Shown here: piece by piece, positions 33,322 through 44,996 of the stretch
How positions within the stretch are numbered: the first letter of the stretch is position 1
Layout of the letters: each line of letters begins with the position of its first letter
Assembly (NCBI GenBank): GCA_029204225.1
Contig: CM055108.1
Location: 20,405,644 to 20,469,643 of the forward strand
Source: Diphasiastrum complanatum
Lineage: Eukaryota; Streptophyta; Lycopodiopsida; Lycopodiales; Lycopodiaceae
Direction: 5' to 3'
Length of the DNA stretch: 64,000 bases
Notes under the pieces: generated by a model
What the model was told of the DNA's origin: nothing
Database searches by the model: none
The model's input: only the letters and a program-made list of their open reading frames with translations
Position numbers and translations under genes: made by a program

Positions 33322-35490
33322 TGGTATCAGAGCGTTGATTGTTCAAGCTTGATATTTTTCGCGATATCAAATTATTCCTTAGTTTGAATCAATTTGTCTC
33401 GGTATCAGAGGATTGATTTTCAATTGTAGCACAGCATGGTATTCCTCTTAACGTCGAAAGACTAAAGTTCCATATCAATTCTAAAAGTAAAGTCGGTCTT
33501 ATCGCAAACACAAGCGGAATGGATTCAATTATCATTATGGAAATTTAAGATGAAGACTTTGCTAATCGCCACAAGTTGTGGGACATTGTTATAGGTATCG
33601 AAGTGAAGCTTGAAGACACGGACAACTCAAAGTGGAAATCGAAGGATGGTAAAGCTTTCACACTTATTATTCTCAATATATCAGATCCTCAAGTTGGCAC
33701 ACTATTATTCTGATTCTAGTCAAGCCTTGAAAACCTCTGTTCTTGTCAATAAAGCATTACTATGCCATCAATGCTTAGGACACTTGAATTATGCATCTGT
33801 TTTGAACATGACTAGACAATCCCTAGCACTTGATCTCGACTATTCTTCTGGTAAAGTCGATCTCCCTGTCTGCCATAGCTACATCCTTGGAAAACAGACT
33901 AGGATTCCTTTTAGATCGAGTCATAGGCATGCATCAAAAGGTCTGTTAGATGTTGTTCATTCAGATATATGTGGACCTATGCAAACTCCATCATTTCTAG
34001 ATGCAAAGTATTTCATTAACTTTATTGACAAACTTTTCAGAAGAACAGTTGTTTACTTCATTAACAGAAATCAAAAGCTTTCATTAAGTTCAGACATTTC
34101 AAAGAGCATGCAGCAAAATGGCAAACCAATCAAAGCACTAAGGTCCAAAAACGGGGGAGAATATATTTCCACTGAATTCAAGAAATACTATCTTAACAAC
34201 GACATTGAGCAACAATACATTATCTCCTATTCGCTTGTGTCAAATGGTCTTGCTGAGAGAAAGAACAGAGCCTTAGTCGTATCGCCAAAATGCATGCTAT
34301 CACATGCGACACTTCCGAAGTCCTTCTGGGCTGAAGTTGTTTCAACAATAACCTATATTCAGAATAGATGTCCTACTAAAGGTCTCTCAGACAAAACACC
34401 ATTCGAAGTTTGGACATGTACCAAACCTTCTGTATCGAACTTAAAAGTTTTTGGGTCTACTGCTTATGCTCAGATTCCTCATGATCTCAAGAAGAAGCTT
34501 GACTTCTATTTTCATGGGCTACACTGCTTCAAATCAAGCTTACAAGTTGTTCAATCTCATCGACTCGAAGATACTCACTAGACGAGATGTCATCTTCATC
34601 AAAGATCAGTTTATCGACCTCAAGGGAAAAGACAAAGCCCATGCAGCCAACATGTCTGACTCGTGTGACATATTGAACTTAAAATTTTCTCAATCGACTA
34701 TTCCCACTGTATGTCCAAGCTCATCTACTTTTGACGAACAACATATCAGTGGCGAATTCAAATATGATGATGTTGCAGTTCAACAACTACAATATGATGA
34801 AAATGGTCAACTTCCTCTATTCCCTAGAAGATCATCAAGAACTAGCAGACCACCTGTCAGGTATATCGATGAGTCTACAACCTACCTTGTTCAGGAGCTG
34901 ACGACTATCGAAGAGGCACTCAGTCAGCTCGATTCCGATCTTTGAAAAGAAGCTACAGATAAAGAGTATTCATCTCTTATCAAGAACTAGACATGGACGA
35001 TTGTTGAATTACATGCTAATAGAAAAGTAGTTGATTGCAAATGGATTTTCAAAGTCAAGTACAAAACAGATGGAAGCATGACAGAAGAAAAGTCTGACTT
35101 GTCGCTAGAGGATTTTCTCAGGTATATAACATCGATTACACTAAGACTTTTATTATCATTTGCTGCTGATTCAGTCCGTAGTCAAGCATTCTTCTATTCA
35201 ACTTTTATTATCGTTTGTTGTTGTTACATATTTGGAAATACATCAAATGGATGTACAGATAGCATATCTCAATGGAGTTATCAAAGAAGACATTTACATG
35301 GTGTAACCCAAAGGTTATATTATCGAATGTAAACACAATCATGTGTGTAAACTCCATAAGGCACCTTATGGCTTGAAGCAATCTGCTCGAGCATGGTGTC
35401 AAAGAATCAATACTTTTCTTATTGATCATGGCTACACGCCAAGCTCTTCAGATTTGAATGTCTACTTCAAGACAATGCAATAGTCTTTTG
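33322..35490 (+). mobile_element. Copia-A internal region, decayed
   Basis: After the primer site there is a short gag relic (to about 33650), then a pre-integrase/integrase part (CHQCLGHLNYASVL, VVHSDICGPM, RSKNGGEYIS, GLAERKNRAL), a linker (RRSSRTSRPPVRYIDEST) and the first part of RT (CKWIFKVKYKTDGS, SARAWCQRINTF). It stops near 35490, where Copia-B sequence begins. Protease, most of gag and the 3' half are missing, and the rest carries several breaks. Confidence 0.85.
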
Positions 35491-35499
35491 TTAGCAATT

Positions 35500-35839
35500 G
35501 TGCTAACATAGAGCTTCACTCATCTTGAGTGATAGGAACTTATTTCTCAAGAAGAGACCAGTCGATACATTTGTTGTTTCGTATAGACCAGAAATAATGT
35601 CACATGCTTCTTTGGAGCTAGAACAATTTGGTACATGAGCTATTTGTTAATCTTTTTGTACAGAAATCAACTTCATCATATCATATGTTTGATGTTTGAT
35701 CAGGTTCGTATTGAGTTTGCATCTCTTTCATTAAGTAGATGTCGATTTTTCTACATTGGCAACATTGTTAGAGTTGATCCATTTCTGACCAAAGATCAGG
35801 TTATGGATTTGGATCTTAATTGATCTCAAATTCTTCACA
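35500..35839 (+). mobile_element. Copia-B LTR, 3' part
   Basis: Aligns to the complement of 22233-22565 over about 340 bases, including GGAACTTATTTCTCAAGAAGAGACC and TTAATTGATCTCAAATTCTTCACA. TGGTATCAGAGCTT follows at 35840. The LTR start is missing at the join with Copia-A. Confidence 0.8.
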
Positions 35840-37771
35840 TGGTATCAGAGCTTGCATTGCAGGTTATGAAAGGATCAAGCACATCTATCAAGCATTTGGA
35901 GGGGATATCAATGTCAGAGCATGCTAGATTGGCTTCTACCCAAAAATCGAGTTTCTTGTTCTACTTTTAGGTCAAAGAACTCGAGGAATTCCAATTTCAC
36001 ACCATACTTACTGAAAATAGCTTAATTAGGAAGGTCTCACTTGAGGCTACAAGATTCTATATCAAGTTATTGGCAATTGCATGTAGAATTTGAAATAATC
36101 AATTTTTTGTGATTTTGTCAAAACCCAAATTTTGATTGAATCTCTATTTTGTGAGGTTACTGAACTTCATTAGAGTGTGTTTCAATCTTAGGAAGTGGAA
36201 AGAGTCATTAGATTGAGTATATATCATAGGTTGATCAAGATTTCTACATTCTATGTGTTAATTTGCTAGATATAAGTGCTAGAAGAGAATTAAGAGGTTC
36301 CATATCTTTGTGATTTCTTTTTGAAAAAGTTTGTTGTATTTTAGAAGAGTGGTTTTTGCATTGTTGTGAAGTTCAAGAATGCAAGGGAGAACCAATTTTC
36401 CACAAGGGTCAAGTGCTTAAGGAGTGACAATGGTGGAGAGCACATATCTACGAAGTTCAAGGCTTTTTGTGATGAGCATGGGATCAAGAGGCAGTACTCA
36501 ACTCCAAGGACACCACAACAAAACGGGAGAGGAAGAATAGAACTTTGTGTGAAAGTGCCAAAGCCATCAGGTTAGGTGCTAATCTTCCAAAATCATTTTG
36601 GGATCAAGGCTTTGTTGTGTGCTAACTTTCTCTACAATAGGTGGCCAAGTGCTATATTGGATGGAAGAACACCTTTTGAGATGCTATTCAAGAGGAGGCC
36701 GAAAGTCAACTTTCTTAAAACTTCTGGATGTACTTGCTATGTCAATATAACTTATATGGCCTTAAGAAAGCACCAAGGAGTTGGTATGCTAAGCTTAACA
36801 CTTTTTTACTCTCTCAAGGCTTTGTTATGAGTGGGTATGATCATTTACTTTATTATAGGTTTGCTGGAAATGATGTCACCATTTTGCTAATCTATGTGGA
36901 TGATATCATCTTGAGTGGTGGAGACAAACAAAATGTGGAGGATATCAAGAGTGCTCTCAAGGAGGAGTTTGAGGTGCACGATCTTGGTCATTTGTATTAC
37001 ATTTTAGGAATAGAAGTGATTAGATCTTCTCAATCTACTTTCATTTGTCAAGAGAAGTATGGTAATTCTATTCTAGAAAGATTTCATATGGTAAATGCAA
37101 AGTCTTGTGATACACCTATGGACTCAAATGTAAACCTAACTATAAGAGGCTATAAAAGATCCTTCAAGATTGAGCCAATTCATGCAAGTATTAGTGAAAA
37201 GCATTGGAAGCTAGGGAAACGAGTTTTGAGGTACATCATTGGAACTCAAGATTTTGGCATATTGTATGAGGGATCATCACCTAACTTGTTTGGATTTTCA
37301 GATTAGGACTTTGCTAGAGATAAAATGGATAGGAAATCCATAAGTGCTCATTGTATTTTCATAGGTGATGGAGCTATATCATGGATGTTGAAGAAACAAG
37401 CCACTATCTCATTGTTATCTAGTGAGGCCGAGTACAAAGCACTTACATATTGCACAAAGGAGATGGTATGGATCAAGAGAATGATCAAGGATCTGACTTG
37501 CTAGATTTTTTAGAGAGCCCAGTCATCTTTTGTGACAACCTATCAGCCCAAAATTTGGCAACCAATCCTATCTTTCATGCTAGGAGCAAGGTGGCATATG
37601 ACTTTGTGAGGGAGCAAGTCTTGGCAAAGGAGGTGGAGCTTCAACATGTGTCCTCAAAGGAATGTTTAGCTGATATCTTCACCAAATTATTGGGAAAAGA
37701 CTTGTTTATGAAGCATAGGACTTCACTTGGAGTGTTCTCAAAGTCTATGCTAAAACTAGTTAAAGAGGGAG
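35840..37771 (+). mobile_element. Copia-B internal region, strongly reduced
   Basis: Primer site, leader (to about 36360), then integrase (CLRSDNGGEHIS, TPRTPQQNG), a jump into RT (LYGLKKAPRSWYAKLNTFLL, YVDDIILSGGDK, HDLGHLYYILGIEVI) and RNase H to the end (LSAQNLATNP, FHARSK, LADIFTKLLGKDL). It closely resembles the whole Copia at 26036-31896. Gag, protease and parts of integrase and RT are lost, and the rest carries several breaks. The frame runs into the following LTR just as in the whole copy. Confidence 0.85.
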
Positions 37772-38460
37772 TGTGAAAAATTTCAACTAGTTTTGCTATT
37801 TTGGTCTTGTTCCCACGTGTGAAATTAGTGTACTTGTCATGTACCATAATCATATAGGATGTACATATGATTTAATTCAAGTTCTAGTGGCTAAAAAGGC
37901 CAAAAACTAGTTTTCTAGACATATGACACATGGCATCAATCTATTGATTGCATGAGCCACATCCTTTGATTAGGTGTCATATCCCATGTGTAGAGGACAG
38001 CTCACACATGTGGAATAAGCTGAAGTAGGCAAATTTTGAGTTCTAGAAGATTTCCAAGTAGATCTCCATATAGAAGAAAAATAGACCAAAAGTGCTCAAA
38101 ATAGAAGGTTTTGTCCAAGTGTTAGTCTTGCAGGATGAATCATCATATGAAAAAGCACCTTCACACATGTGGGATCAGAGGGATGATCAATACCACGAGC
38201 TCCCACTTATTGTATATATAGAGCCACATTTGGCCATAGTCATTGTGAGACACCAATCTTGGTTTTCGAAGCAATTTTGAGTGATTCTCTCCATTTGTCT
38301 ACATTTGTTTTGATTGTTTTGAGGTTCTATCAATGTGTACTTGATTTTCAGGTTGGAGTCCGTAATCAGACAGTGTTTCACACGTGTGAAACCATAAAGT
38401 ACACTTACCTTCAATTAATGATTGTTCTTGTTAGGATTTTGTGTCTAGAATTGATCTAGA
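37772..38460 (+). mobile_element. Copia-B-like 3' LTR, right edge not found
   Basis: Begins TGTGAAAAATTTCAACTAG right after a purine tract (AAAGAGGGAG), like the LTR of the whole Copia. It contains GTTTCACACGTGTGAAAC at 38375-38392 and TATATATAGAGC at 38212-38223. I could not identify a clear CA end or target duplication, so the right boundary is a guess. It does not obviously match the LTR end at 35700-35839, so the two LTRs may come from different insertions. Confidence 0.55.
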
Positions 38461-38747
38461 TTGATCTTAATCTGAAGTAGATTGATAGATCAAGTAATCT
38501 AACAACCAATCCTTCTTGAGGATCAGATTAGGATCCACTCTTGGTCCTTTTTGTACTTTTTGCACATGTATATTTGGCAATTGAGGCCAATTTTCATATT
38601 CAACTTAGAGTTTGAATTTTCAAAGTTATATTAGTCTAAAAGCATTTGAATAAAAACTTTTGGAAAGTGTGGAAAAGAGTAGTACACGAGTTTTAGAAGA
38701 TTCAATTTGAATGTGGATCTTTAAATTATGACAGGATCTTTACCAAT
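38461..38747. other. No recognisable gene
   Basis: AT-rich sequence between the LTR and the next Copia fragment. Possibly the remainder of the LTR. Confidence 0.4.
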
Positions 38748-39278
38748 TTGTTGATTCAGACTATTACTTGGAGCGATCAGAGGAATATCCTTGTAGGTGT
38801 CGAAGACAACCATGAAGGGAGAAAAACAGTTTGGTATCCAAGACAGCCACGCTTCATTCATTACGATGCTGCTACAAGAAGAGACAAGAAGGAACGAACC
38901 TTCCAGTTCCTCTATTGTCGACTCTTACGCTTTATACATGACCAACAAGAATTCGCACAAGCAGAAGAAGAGAGGCTCAAAGCCATTAAAGCCAAATCAG
39001 AAGTTGACACCATATCGTCAAGAGTAGTCAAATTCACCCACAAAGAAGAAGCTTTCTGCAGATACTGCCAACAAACCAACAATGAGATTCAAGATTGTCG
39101 CATTCTACAAGCCAAGGACAACAACAAAGGGCAATTGAATCAAATGGCAAATGCATTTGTAGAAGCATCTCATTCGAACCAAAAAATGGATCATGATGCA
39201 TTCATGACAAGCCATCAAGAAGAATCAGACGATACCTCCTGGTTTCTTGATCGGGATCCACTCACAACATATGACTAG
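38748..39278 (+). mobile_element. Copia gag-protease fragment
   Basis: A 176-residue open stretch shows the C-terminal half of a Copia gag: a charged region (QAEEERLKAIKAKSEVD), a degenerate zinc knuckle (CRYCQQTNNEIQDC) and a WFLDRDPL segment at the place of the protease start. It is a fragment cut on both sides and ends at the family E LTR piece. Confidence 0.65.
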
Positions 39279-39282
39279 CCAT

Positions 39283-39744
39283 GAACGTGAATGGGTTAAG
39301 CTTTTGGGGAACGGGCTCTAACCTGTCGGCTGAGTTGGATGCCTTGCTTGGGTGGATGTTACCTGTTTATGGCTGTCAAGTCTGGCGTGGCGCCAGGTTG
39401 GCTTCCAGCGCTCGTGACAAAGCTTTCAGTTGGTTAAGTCTGATGTAAGTCAGACCGCTTGCTCGGAATGGATGTTACTCGTTTGTAACGAAGCTTCGAG
39501 TTGGTTAAGTTTGATGTATGTCGGGCGGCTTGCTTGGAGGGAAGTCACCCACATCGGGACCCCCGATCTGGCATGGCGCCAGGTTGGATCTCAATGTTGG
39601 TTTTCGGAACTTCAAGTTGGTTAAGTCTGATCGTTGTTGGCGAGTTGGCTACTTGTATGTCAAGTGGGTTTGGATGGCAAGAGTTGAAGGCTGGGAAGCT
39701 AAGTCGTGGTTCCCGGCTCCCTTTGGGATGCTTGCGCTACACTT
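39283..39744 (+). mobile_element. Family E LTR fragment (3' part)
   Basis: Aligns to 53486-53947 (ATGAACGTGAATGGGTTAAGC to GGGATGC-TGCGCTACA) at high identity. This is the last 460 bases of a roughly 1.2-kb LTR. No primer site follows. Confidence 0.85.
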
Positions 39745-39865
39745 ACCCTCCATACTTTAGCTAATTCATTTTCAATATTGGAATACAGAGAGTATTCCTT
39801 TCAGTGCTCTTTTCATTTGTTGTATTGTCGAGGGATAGTAGGAGAGGAGAAGGCTATTGCTTCAC

Positions 39866-41964
39866 ATGTGACTTGTGGTAGTACTCTTTTATATTGCCTA
39901 TGTAGCAGTTCCGAATATAGATGCCAGGACTGTCAAGCTCACTTATTACTGGATTGCTGTTGAGACAGATTACCCCTCCGGATCGGATGTGTGCATCAAG
40001 GAGTGCACGAGTGGCCAAGTGATTGCCAAAGTGTCCAGCCAATATTGGAGTGCAGTGCACATGGAGGGAACTGGTAAACTGCGTGATGGTAGCTTCATCA
40101 CCTGTAACGACGACTCCTGTCACTGCTACGGGAAAGCGCCTTACCCTGTGGGAGCCTGGGATAATCCCATCGAAATCTACTCATCCCTTGCAGCGAACGA
40201 CATTCCCCCTCACACTCGTGTCTTCGTGAAACAGCTACAGGGAGTAAAGCTGCCCAATAAACAAGTCCATAATGGCTGCTTTGAAGTTGATGACCAGAGC
40301 TGGAGCTTCGGCTCCAGCCACCTTGATTGGTATGTCTACAGAGAAGGCAACTACAAGATTCTGGACCAAAACCTGAATGGACTAGATTCTGTGGACATAG
40401 AAGTCGGCTCCAATTGCCAGCTACTAGCCTACCAAGAGATGTAGCTCCAGCTGCCTCCCCCAATGCATGTGTGTAGCTCTGTCGGTCCAAAAGGCACTTA
40501 AGCCTCACTTGCACTTTCAAGGCTTCTATTCCTACTTCAAACTTTTGCATATAATTAGAAAGAAACGGTACAAATTTCTAGAAAAGTACATCAATAGGAT
40601 AGCTCATAGATTGTATGTATCCTATCGCGCATCCTCATCTATGTAATTTATATATGTTTGAATGTCAAATTTACCCTGGGAACCATTCTTTGGTGTCTCC
40701 ATCCACTTTGATCTTGAATCTCAATTTCTCTCTCTTCTACATGTCCTTGACCACATCAAAAGAGCTTAACATGGATGTATAGGAGCTTCAAGAGCTGATC
40801 AGAGTAGGTAAATATGTGTGCAAGCTTCAAGGTAGAGTCATTCCTTCACATCCTAAAAGAACAATGTCGCGAAGAACCATAGTTCAAATTATCTAAGGGC
40901 AATTTTATATAATAGAGCTATGAAATAGTCTTTTAGGATTGGTTGATATCTTACTCCATGTTTCAAATGATGGTGTCACTTTTTTTACCCCTAGTTGGTG
41001 GCATCCTATGTCGCATGAAAACATGGGACGTCGTCGAGTGCTAAGTGCCATTAAATTTCCCGATGAATCTAGCTAAGCTCTCACTTGTGGATGAGTTTAA
41101 TTGGCATGTTCAACACGCTTCGATTGATCTCCAACATGTGGAAGAGCTTGCCACTTAGCTATAAGAATTGCGCTAGTTCTAAAGCTCGGCCTGGGACCTA
41201 GACAACCTCTTGGTGATTGCAGACACCACATGTCACTCTAAAACTGCAATGGGTGGAGTACTTAAAAAAAAGCACGCATTAATAGAACAGCTATCTCTCT
41301 TATGAGTGATGGGAGTTGTTGAATGCTATGTGATTTTTGGCTAGGTTGGATTTTGTCAATTTTATAGTATAATAGATGGTTATTCCAAATGCACTTAAAC
41401 TAAAAAAGACCTAGAAAATAAAATAGAAAGCAAAATAGTTTTGATCCGAAATGATCCAAAACCCAAAATTTTCCTCAAAAAAAAAATAACAAAACAACTT
41501 CAAACTCTTCTAATAAAAACAGTAGGAAAATTGATTTTCTTTGAAAAGTTTTCCTAACAAAATTGATCCATGAACATTATATAGCAAGAAATTTTTGTTC
41601 ATGGTTACAAATGGTATCAATGTATCTAGGAAAACTTTTTCCTAGTTACAAATGGTAGCAATGTATCTAGGGAACTAAAGGTTTCCCTAGATGAAATTGA
41701 TCCACATACATTTCATAACTAGGAAATACATTTTCCTAGTTAGAAGGGGCTTATAAGGCATCCAAATTCATTTCTAAAAATCGTGTGAAACTAGGGAATT
41801 TCACGTTTTTCCTATGTAGGAAACAATGCTTGCCAAAAATCTATAATCCATGTTAAAAAGCTTACAAAAAACGAAATTCACCTAATAAATTTTTTTGGGT
41901 AGGTTTTCAAAATCTACAAGTTTAATTACTTATAGGTAAAAAGCCTATTCATATTTTTAACATA
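39866..41964 (+). repeat. Tandem duplication unit, copy 1 (3D-domain gene and 3' flank)
   Basis: Matches 42694-44343 at high identity apart from one block (about 41470-41915) present only here. The left edge cuts into the gene after its start. The right edge is at the inserted Copia-A LTR scrap. Confidence 0.85.
39875..40444 (+). pseudogene. Secreted 3D/double-psi beta-barrel protein, copy 1, 5'-truncated
   Basis: The frame reads through the mature protein to a stop at 40442-40444. It begins mid signal peptide (VLFYIAYVAVPNIDA), has no ATG there and a stop just upstream, so the start is lost. The mature part opens VKLTYYWIAVETDYPSG, then shows EGTGKLRDGSF, a CNDDSCHCYG cysteine pair, SLAANDIPPHTRVFVKQL, HNGCFEVDD and WSFGSSHLDWYV. 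The ordered Asp residues and the 'AANDI...G...NGC...DD...WSF...H-D' pattern match the 3D domain, a six-stranded double-psi barrel known from bacterial lytic transglycosylase-like proteins and secreted fungal proteins. Role unknown, possibly cell-wall related. This copy retains the full domain; copy 2 retains the start. Confidence 0.65.
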
Positions 41965-41969
41965 GGTTT

Positions 41970-42122
41970 GCGGGTTGGTTGTTGGAAGAGCTGTGTGTTG
42001 GATTATTCTCCTACTAATCGACTAATTGACATATTAATCTTCATCCAACTTTTATCTACACCTACAGAATTCATCGTGTTTTTACACAGTCTGCAGAACT
42101 ACTCGAAAACGACTCACAGTGC
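41970..42122 (+). mobile_element. Copia-A LTR scrap with its flank
   Basis: 26 bases of the flank seen at 5151-5176 and 32295-32320 (GGGTTGGTTG...GAGCTGTG) are followed from 41996 by the first 127 bases of the family A LTR. Both ends are abrupt. Confidence 0.75.
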
Positions 42123-42501
42123 TTCAGATTCAACTCATTTTGTTGGACTGACTTCAATGGACTTATTTTGCCTTTCATGTGAAAGACAAATCAGCGTTTG
42201 GCAAATGGCATACATCAGTTCTCTCCCAATCAAGGAAGGCAAAAGCTTCCATGGCTCATCGTTTTGTGAATGATTATTAATTATTCTGAGGTGAGACGCA
42301 CTAGTGTCACTGACTGAGCGTGGGTTAAAAGAGTGGTTGTGCAGGCTCTTCTGCCACTTGGGAGCGAAGAACAAAAAATCTTTACAAACATATCTCTCGC
42401 TCTCTCCCTCTCTCACCATATCTATGATTCATCATGAGAAATACGAAGATACGAGATATGAGATGCACAAAAGGATGGGCTTACTCCGCCTTCCTGCAAA
42501 G
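42123..42501. other. Upstream region of 3D-domain gene copy 2
   Basis: No reading frame of note. It includes a CT-rich stretch at 42385-42415 (TCTCTCGCTCTCTCCCTCTCTC), a feature common in plant core promoters and 5' leaders. Confidence 0.4.
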
Positions 42502-42510
42502 TATAAATTA
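42502..42510 (+). promoter_or_regulatory. TATA box of 3D-domain gene copy 2
   Basis: TATAAATTA lies 134 bases before the ATG at 42644, which would give a 5' leader of roughly 100 bases. No second candidate is as good. Copy 1 has no equivalent because its 5' end is lost. Confidence 0.45.
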
Positions 42511-42643
42511 AATGAAGCCACTATAAGTTGCTACTTCAAAAAGCGGACCTGCGCAGGCAGAGAGAGACTGTGTAGGTGTGTCTGTATGAAAAAAGACGCA
42601 CCCTTTCAAAAGGCGATAGGAGAGATTAGAAACTTTCAACATC

Positions 42644-43266
42644 ATGCAGCAGCTCGATCGCTATTCTATCAACCCCAACTTCCACTCCAGGCTCGTCACA
42701 CTTGTGGCAGTACTCTTCTATATTGCCTATGTAGCAGTTCCGAATATAGATGCCAGGATTGTCAAGCTCACTTATTACTGGATTGCTGTTGAGACAGATT
42801 ACCCCTCCGGATCGGATGTGTCCATCAAGGAGTGCACGAGTGGCCAAGTGATTGCCAAAGTGTCCAGCCAATATTGGAGTGCAGTGCACATGGAGGGAAC
42901 TGGTAAACTGCGTGATGGTAGCTTCATCACCTGTAACGACGACTCCTGTCACTGCTACGGGAAGGCGCCTTACCCTGTGGGAGCCTGGGATAATCCCATC
43001 AAAATCTACTCAAAATCTACGACATTCCCCCTCACACTCGTGTCTTCGTGAAACAGCTACAGGGAGTAAAGCTGCCCAATAAACAAGTCCATAATGGCTG
43101 CTTTGAAGTTGATGACCAGAGCTGGAGCTTCGGCTCCAGCCACGTTGATTGGTATGTCTACAGAGAAGGCAACTACAAGATTCTGGACCAAAACCTGAAT
43201 GGACTAGATTCTGTGGACATAGAAGTCGGCTCCAATTGCCAGCTACTAGCCTACCAAGAGATGTAG
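42644..43266 (+). pseudogene. Secreted 3D/double-psi beta-barrel protein, copy 2, frameshifted
   Basis: The ATG at 42644 opens an N-terminus absent from copy 1: MQQLDRYSINPNFHSRLV, then a hydrophobic signal-peptide core (TLVAVLFYIAYVAV) and PNIDA before the mature VKLTYYWIAVETDYPSG. So the protein is predicted to be secreted. The frame follows copy 1 through CNDDSCHCYG to PVGAWDNPI. There, relative to copy 1, a net 7 bases are missing around 43010-43022 and the frame shifts. The last 70 codons (QLQGVKLPNKQVHNGCFEVDD to LAYQEM) continue in another frame to the stop at 43264-43266. The reading frame is therefore broken unless splicing skips the site, for which I see no signals. One changed residue, C to S in the DVCIKEC segment, may remove a disulfide. 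Identity to copy 1 is high, so the duplication is fairly recent. Confidence 0.65.
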
Positions 43267-44343
43267 CTCCAGCTGCCTCCCCCAATGCATGTGTGCAGCT
43301 CTGTCGGTCCAAAAGGCACTTAAGCCTCACTTGCACTTTCAAGGCTTTTATTCCTATTTCAAACTTTTCAATATAATTAGAAAGAAACCTTACAAATATC
43401 TAGAAAGGTACAGCAATAGTATAGCTCATGGATTATATGTATCCTATCGCGCATCCTCATCTATGTAATTTATATATGTTTGAATGTCAAATTTATCGTG
43501 GGAGCCATTCTTTGGTGTCTCCATCCACTTTAATCTTGAATCTCAATTTCTCTCTCTTCTACATGTCCTTGATCACATCAAAAGAGCTTAACATGGATGT
43601 ATAGGAGCTTCAAGAGCTGATCAGAGTAGGTAAATATGTGTGCAGGCTTCAAGGTAAAGTCATTCATTCACATCCTAAAAGAACAATGTCGCGAAGAACC
43701 ATAGTTCAAATTATCTTAAGGGCAATTTTATATAATAGAGCTATGAAATACTCTTTTAGGATTGGTTGATGTCTTACTCCATGTTTCAAATGATGGTGTC
43801 ACTTTGTTTTACCCCTAGTTGGTGGCATCCTATGTCGCATGAAAACATGGGACGTAGTCGAGTGGTAAGTGCCATTTAATTTCTCGATGAATCTAGCTAA
43901 GCTCTCACTTGTGGATGAGTTTAATTAGCATGTTCAACACGCTTCGATTGATCTCCAACATGTGGAAGAGCTTGCCACTTAGCTATAAGAATTGCGCTAC
44001 TTCTAAAGCTTGGCCTGAGACCTAGACAACCTCTGGTGATTGCAGACACCACATGTCACTCTAAAACTGCAATGGGTGGACTACTTGAGAAAAAGCATGC
44101 ATTAATAGAACAACTATCTCTCTTATGAGTGATGGGAATTGTTGAATGCTATTTGATTTTTTGGCTATGCTGGATTTTGTGGGTTTTATACTATGATAGA
44201 TGGTTATTCCAAATGCACTTAAACTAAAAAAGACCTAGAAAATAAAATAGAAAGCAGAATAGTTTTGATCCGAAATGATCCAAAACTACCTACAAGTTTA
44301 ATTGCTTATAGGTAAAAAGCCTATTCATATTTTTAAAATAGGT
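42694..44343 (+). repeat. Tandem duplication unit, copy 2
   Basis: The gene from the signal-peptide region onward, plus about 1.07 kb of 3' flank (CCTATCGCGCATCCTCATC, AGGAGCTTCAAGAGCTGATCAG, GGCATCCTATGTCGCATGAAAAC), matches copy 1. The flank has short protein-like pieces such as VDEFNWHVQHASIDLQHVEEL but no continuous frame. Confidence 0.85.
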
Positions 44344-44435
44344 TTTTGGCTTTAAAAAAAAAATTAAAAAAGTTTTTAGCCTATCAATTTTAAGATTTAT
44401 AGGTTTTTAATTTTAGTCTACCAGTGACCACCTTA

Positions 44436-44600
44436 GGAGTCAGGATTCAGGACTCAGGAGTCAGGACTTAGCATTGTCGAGCATTGAAATTTGAAGCAAT
44501 GACTCTGAATGAGCATGGTCATGAGTCTCGAGTTGCGAGTCAGTGGGCATTGGCGACTCACGAGTCCAAATTCCAACTCATGGCCATTGGCGAGTCAGTC
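44436..44600. repeat. GAGTCA/TGACTC-rich low-order repeats
   Basis: GAGTCA or GACTCA recurs about eight times in 165 bases, along with repeated TGGCCATTGGCGA and CATGGCCCATGGCCC phrases. Irregular short repeats, not a clean tandem array. Confidence 0.6.
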
Positions 44601-44843
44601 ATGGCCCATGGCCCATGGCCCGTAACTTGTGATTCGTGAATCATAATTTCGTGAATCTTGATTCAATGTTCATGAATCCTGCAGCCTGCTTATGATTATA
44701 TTAAATTTATGTATTAAAATTTAACTTTTCAGTTAGCAAATTGCAATGACTAATGAGTCATGAGCATTAAATAGCTCTCACCACTTCCAACGGCACTTGC
44801 CACTTGGCAATGGCCAATCAATGCTCGCCCTACCACTTGTTCA

Positions 44844-44860
44844 CCCCCCCCCCCCCCCCC
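44844..44860. repeat. Poly-C run, 17 bases
   Basis: An uninterrupted C homopolymer, rare outside simple repeats. Its length may be affected by sequencing error. Confidence 0.8.
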
Positions 44861-44918
44861 GCACGGATTTTCTCTACAGTCGTCTACTAAGTACTCTCTT
44901 GGCCTTCACTCTCTAGGT

Positions 44919-44921
<3 letters not shown>

Positions 44922-44992
<71 letters not shown>
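44922..44992. repeat. (CT)n microsatellite, about 35 units
   Basis: Perfect CT dinucleotide run of 71 bases, likely length-variable. Confidence 0.95.

Positions 44993-44996
<4 letters not shown>

Noticed and set aside
40098-40550. Antisense 150-residue frame over the 3D-domain gene
   Set aside because: It is a shadow of the sense gene. The sense frame has the domain motifs and the antisense frame has none.
44922-44992. CRISPR-like or satellite array
   Set aside because: It is a simple CT dinucleotide run. No spaced direct repeats of CRISPR type exist in the window.
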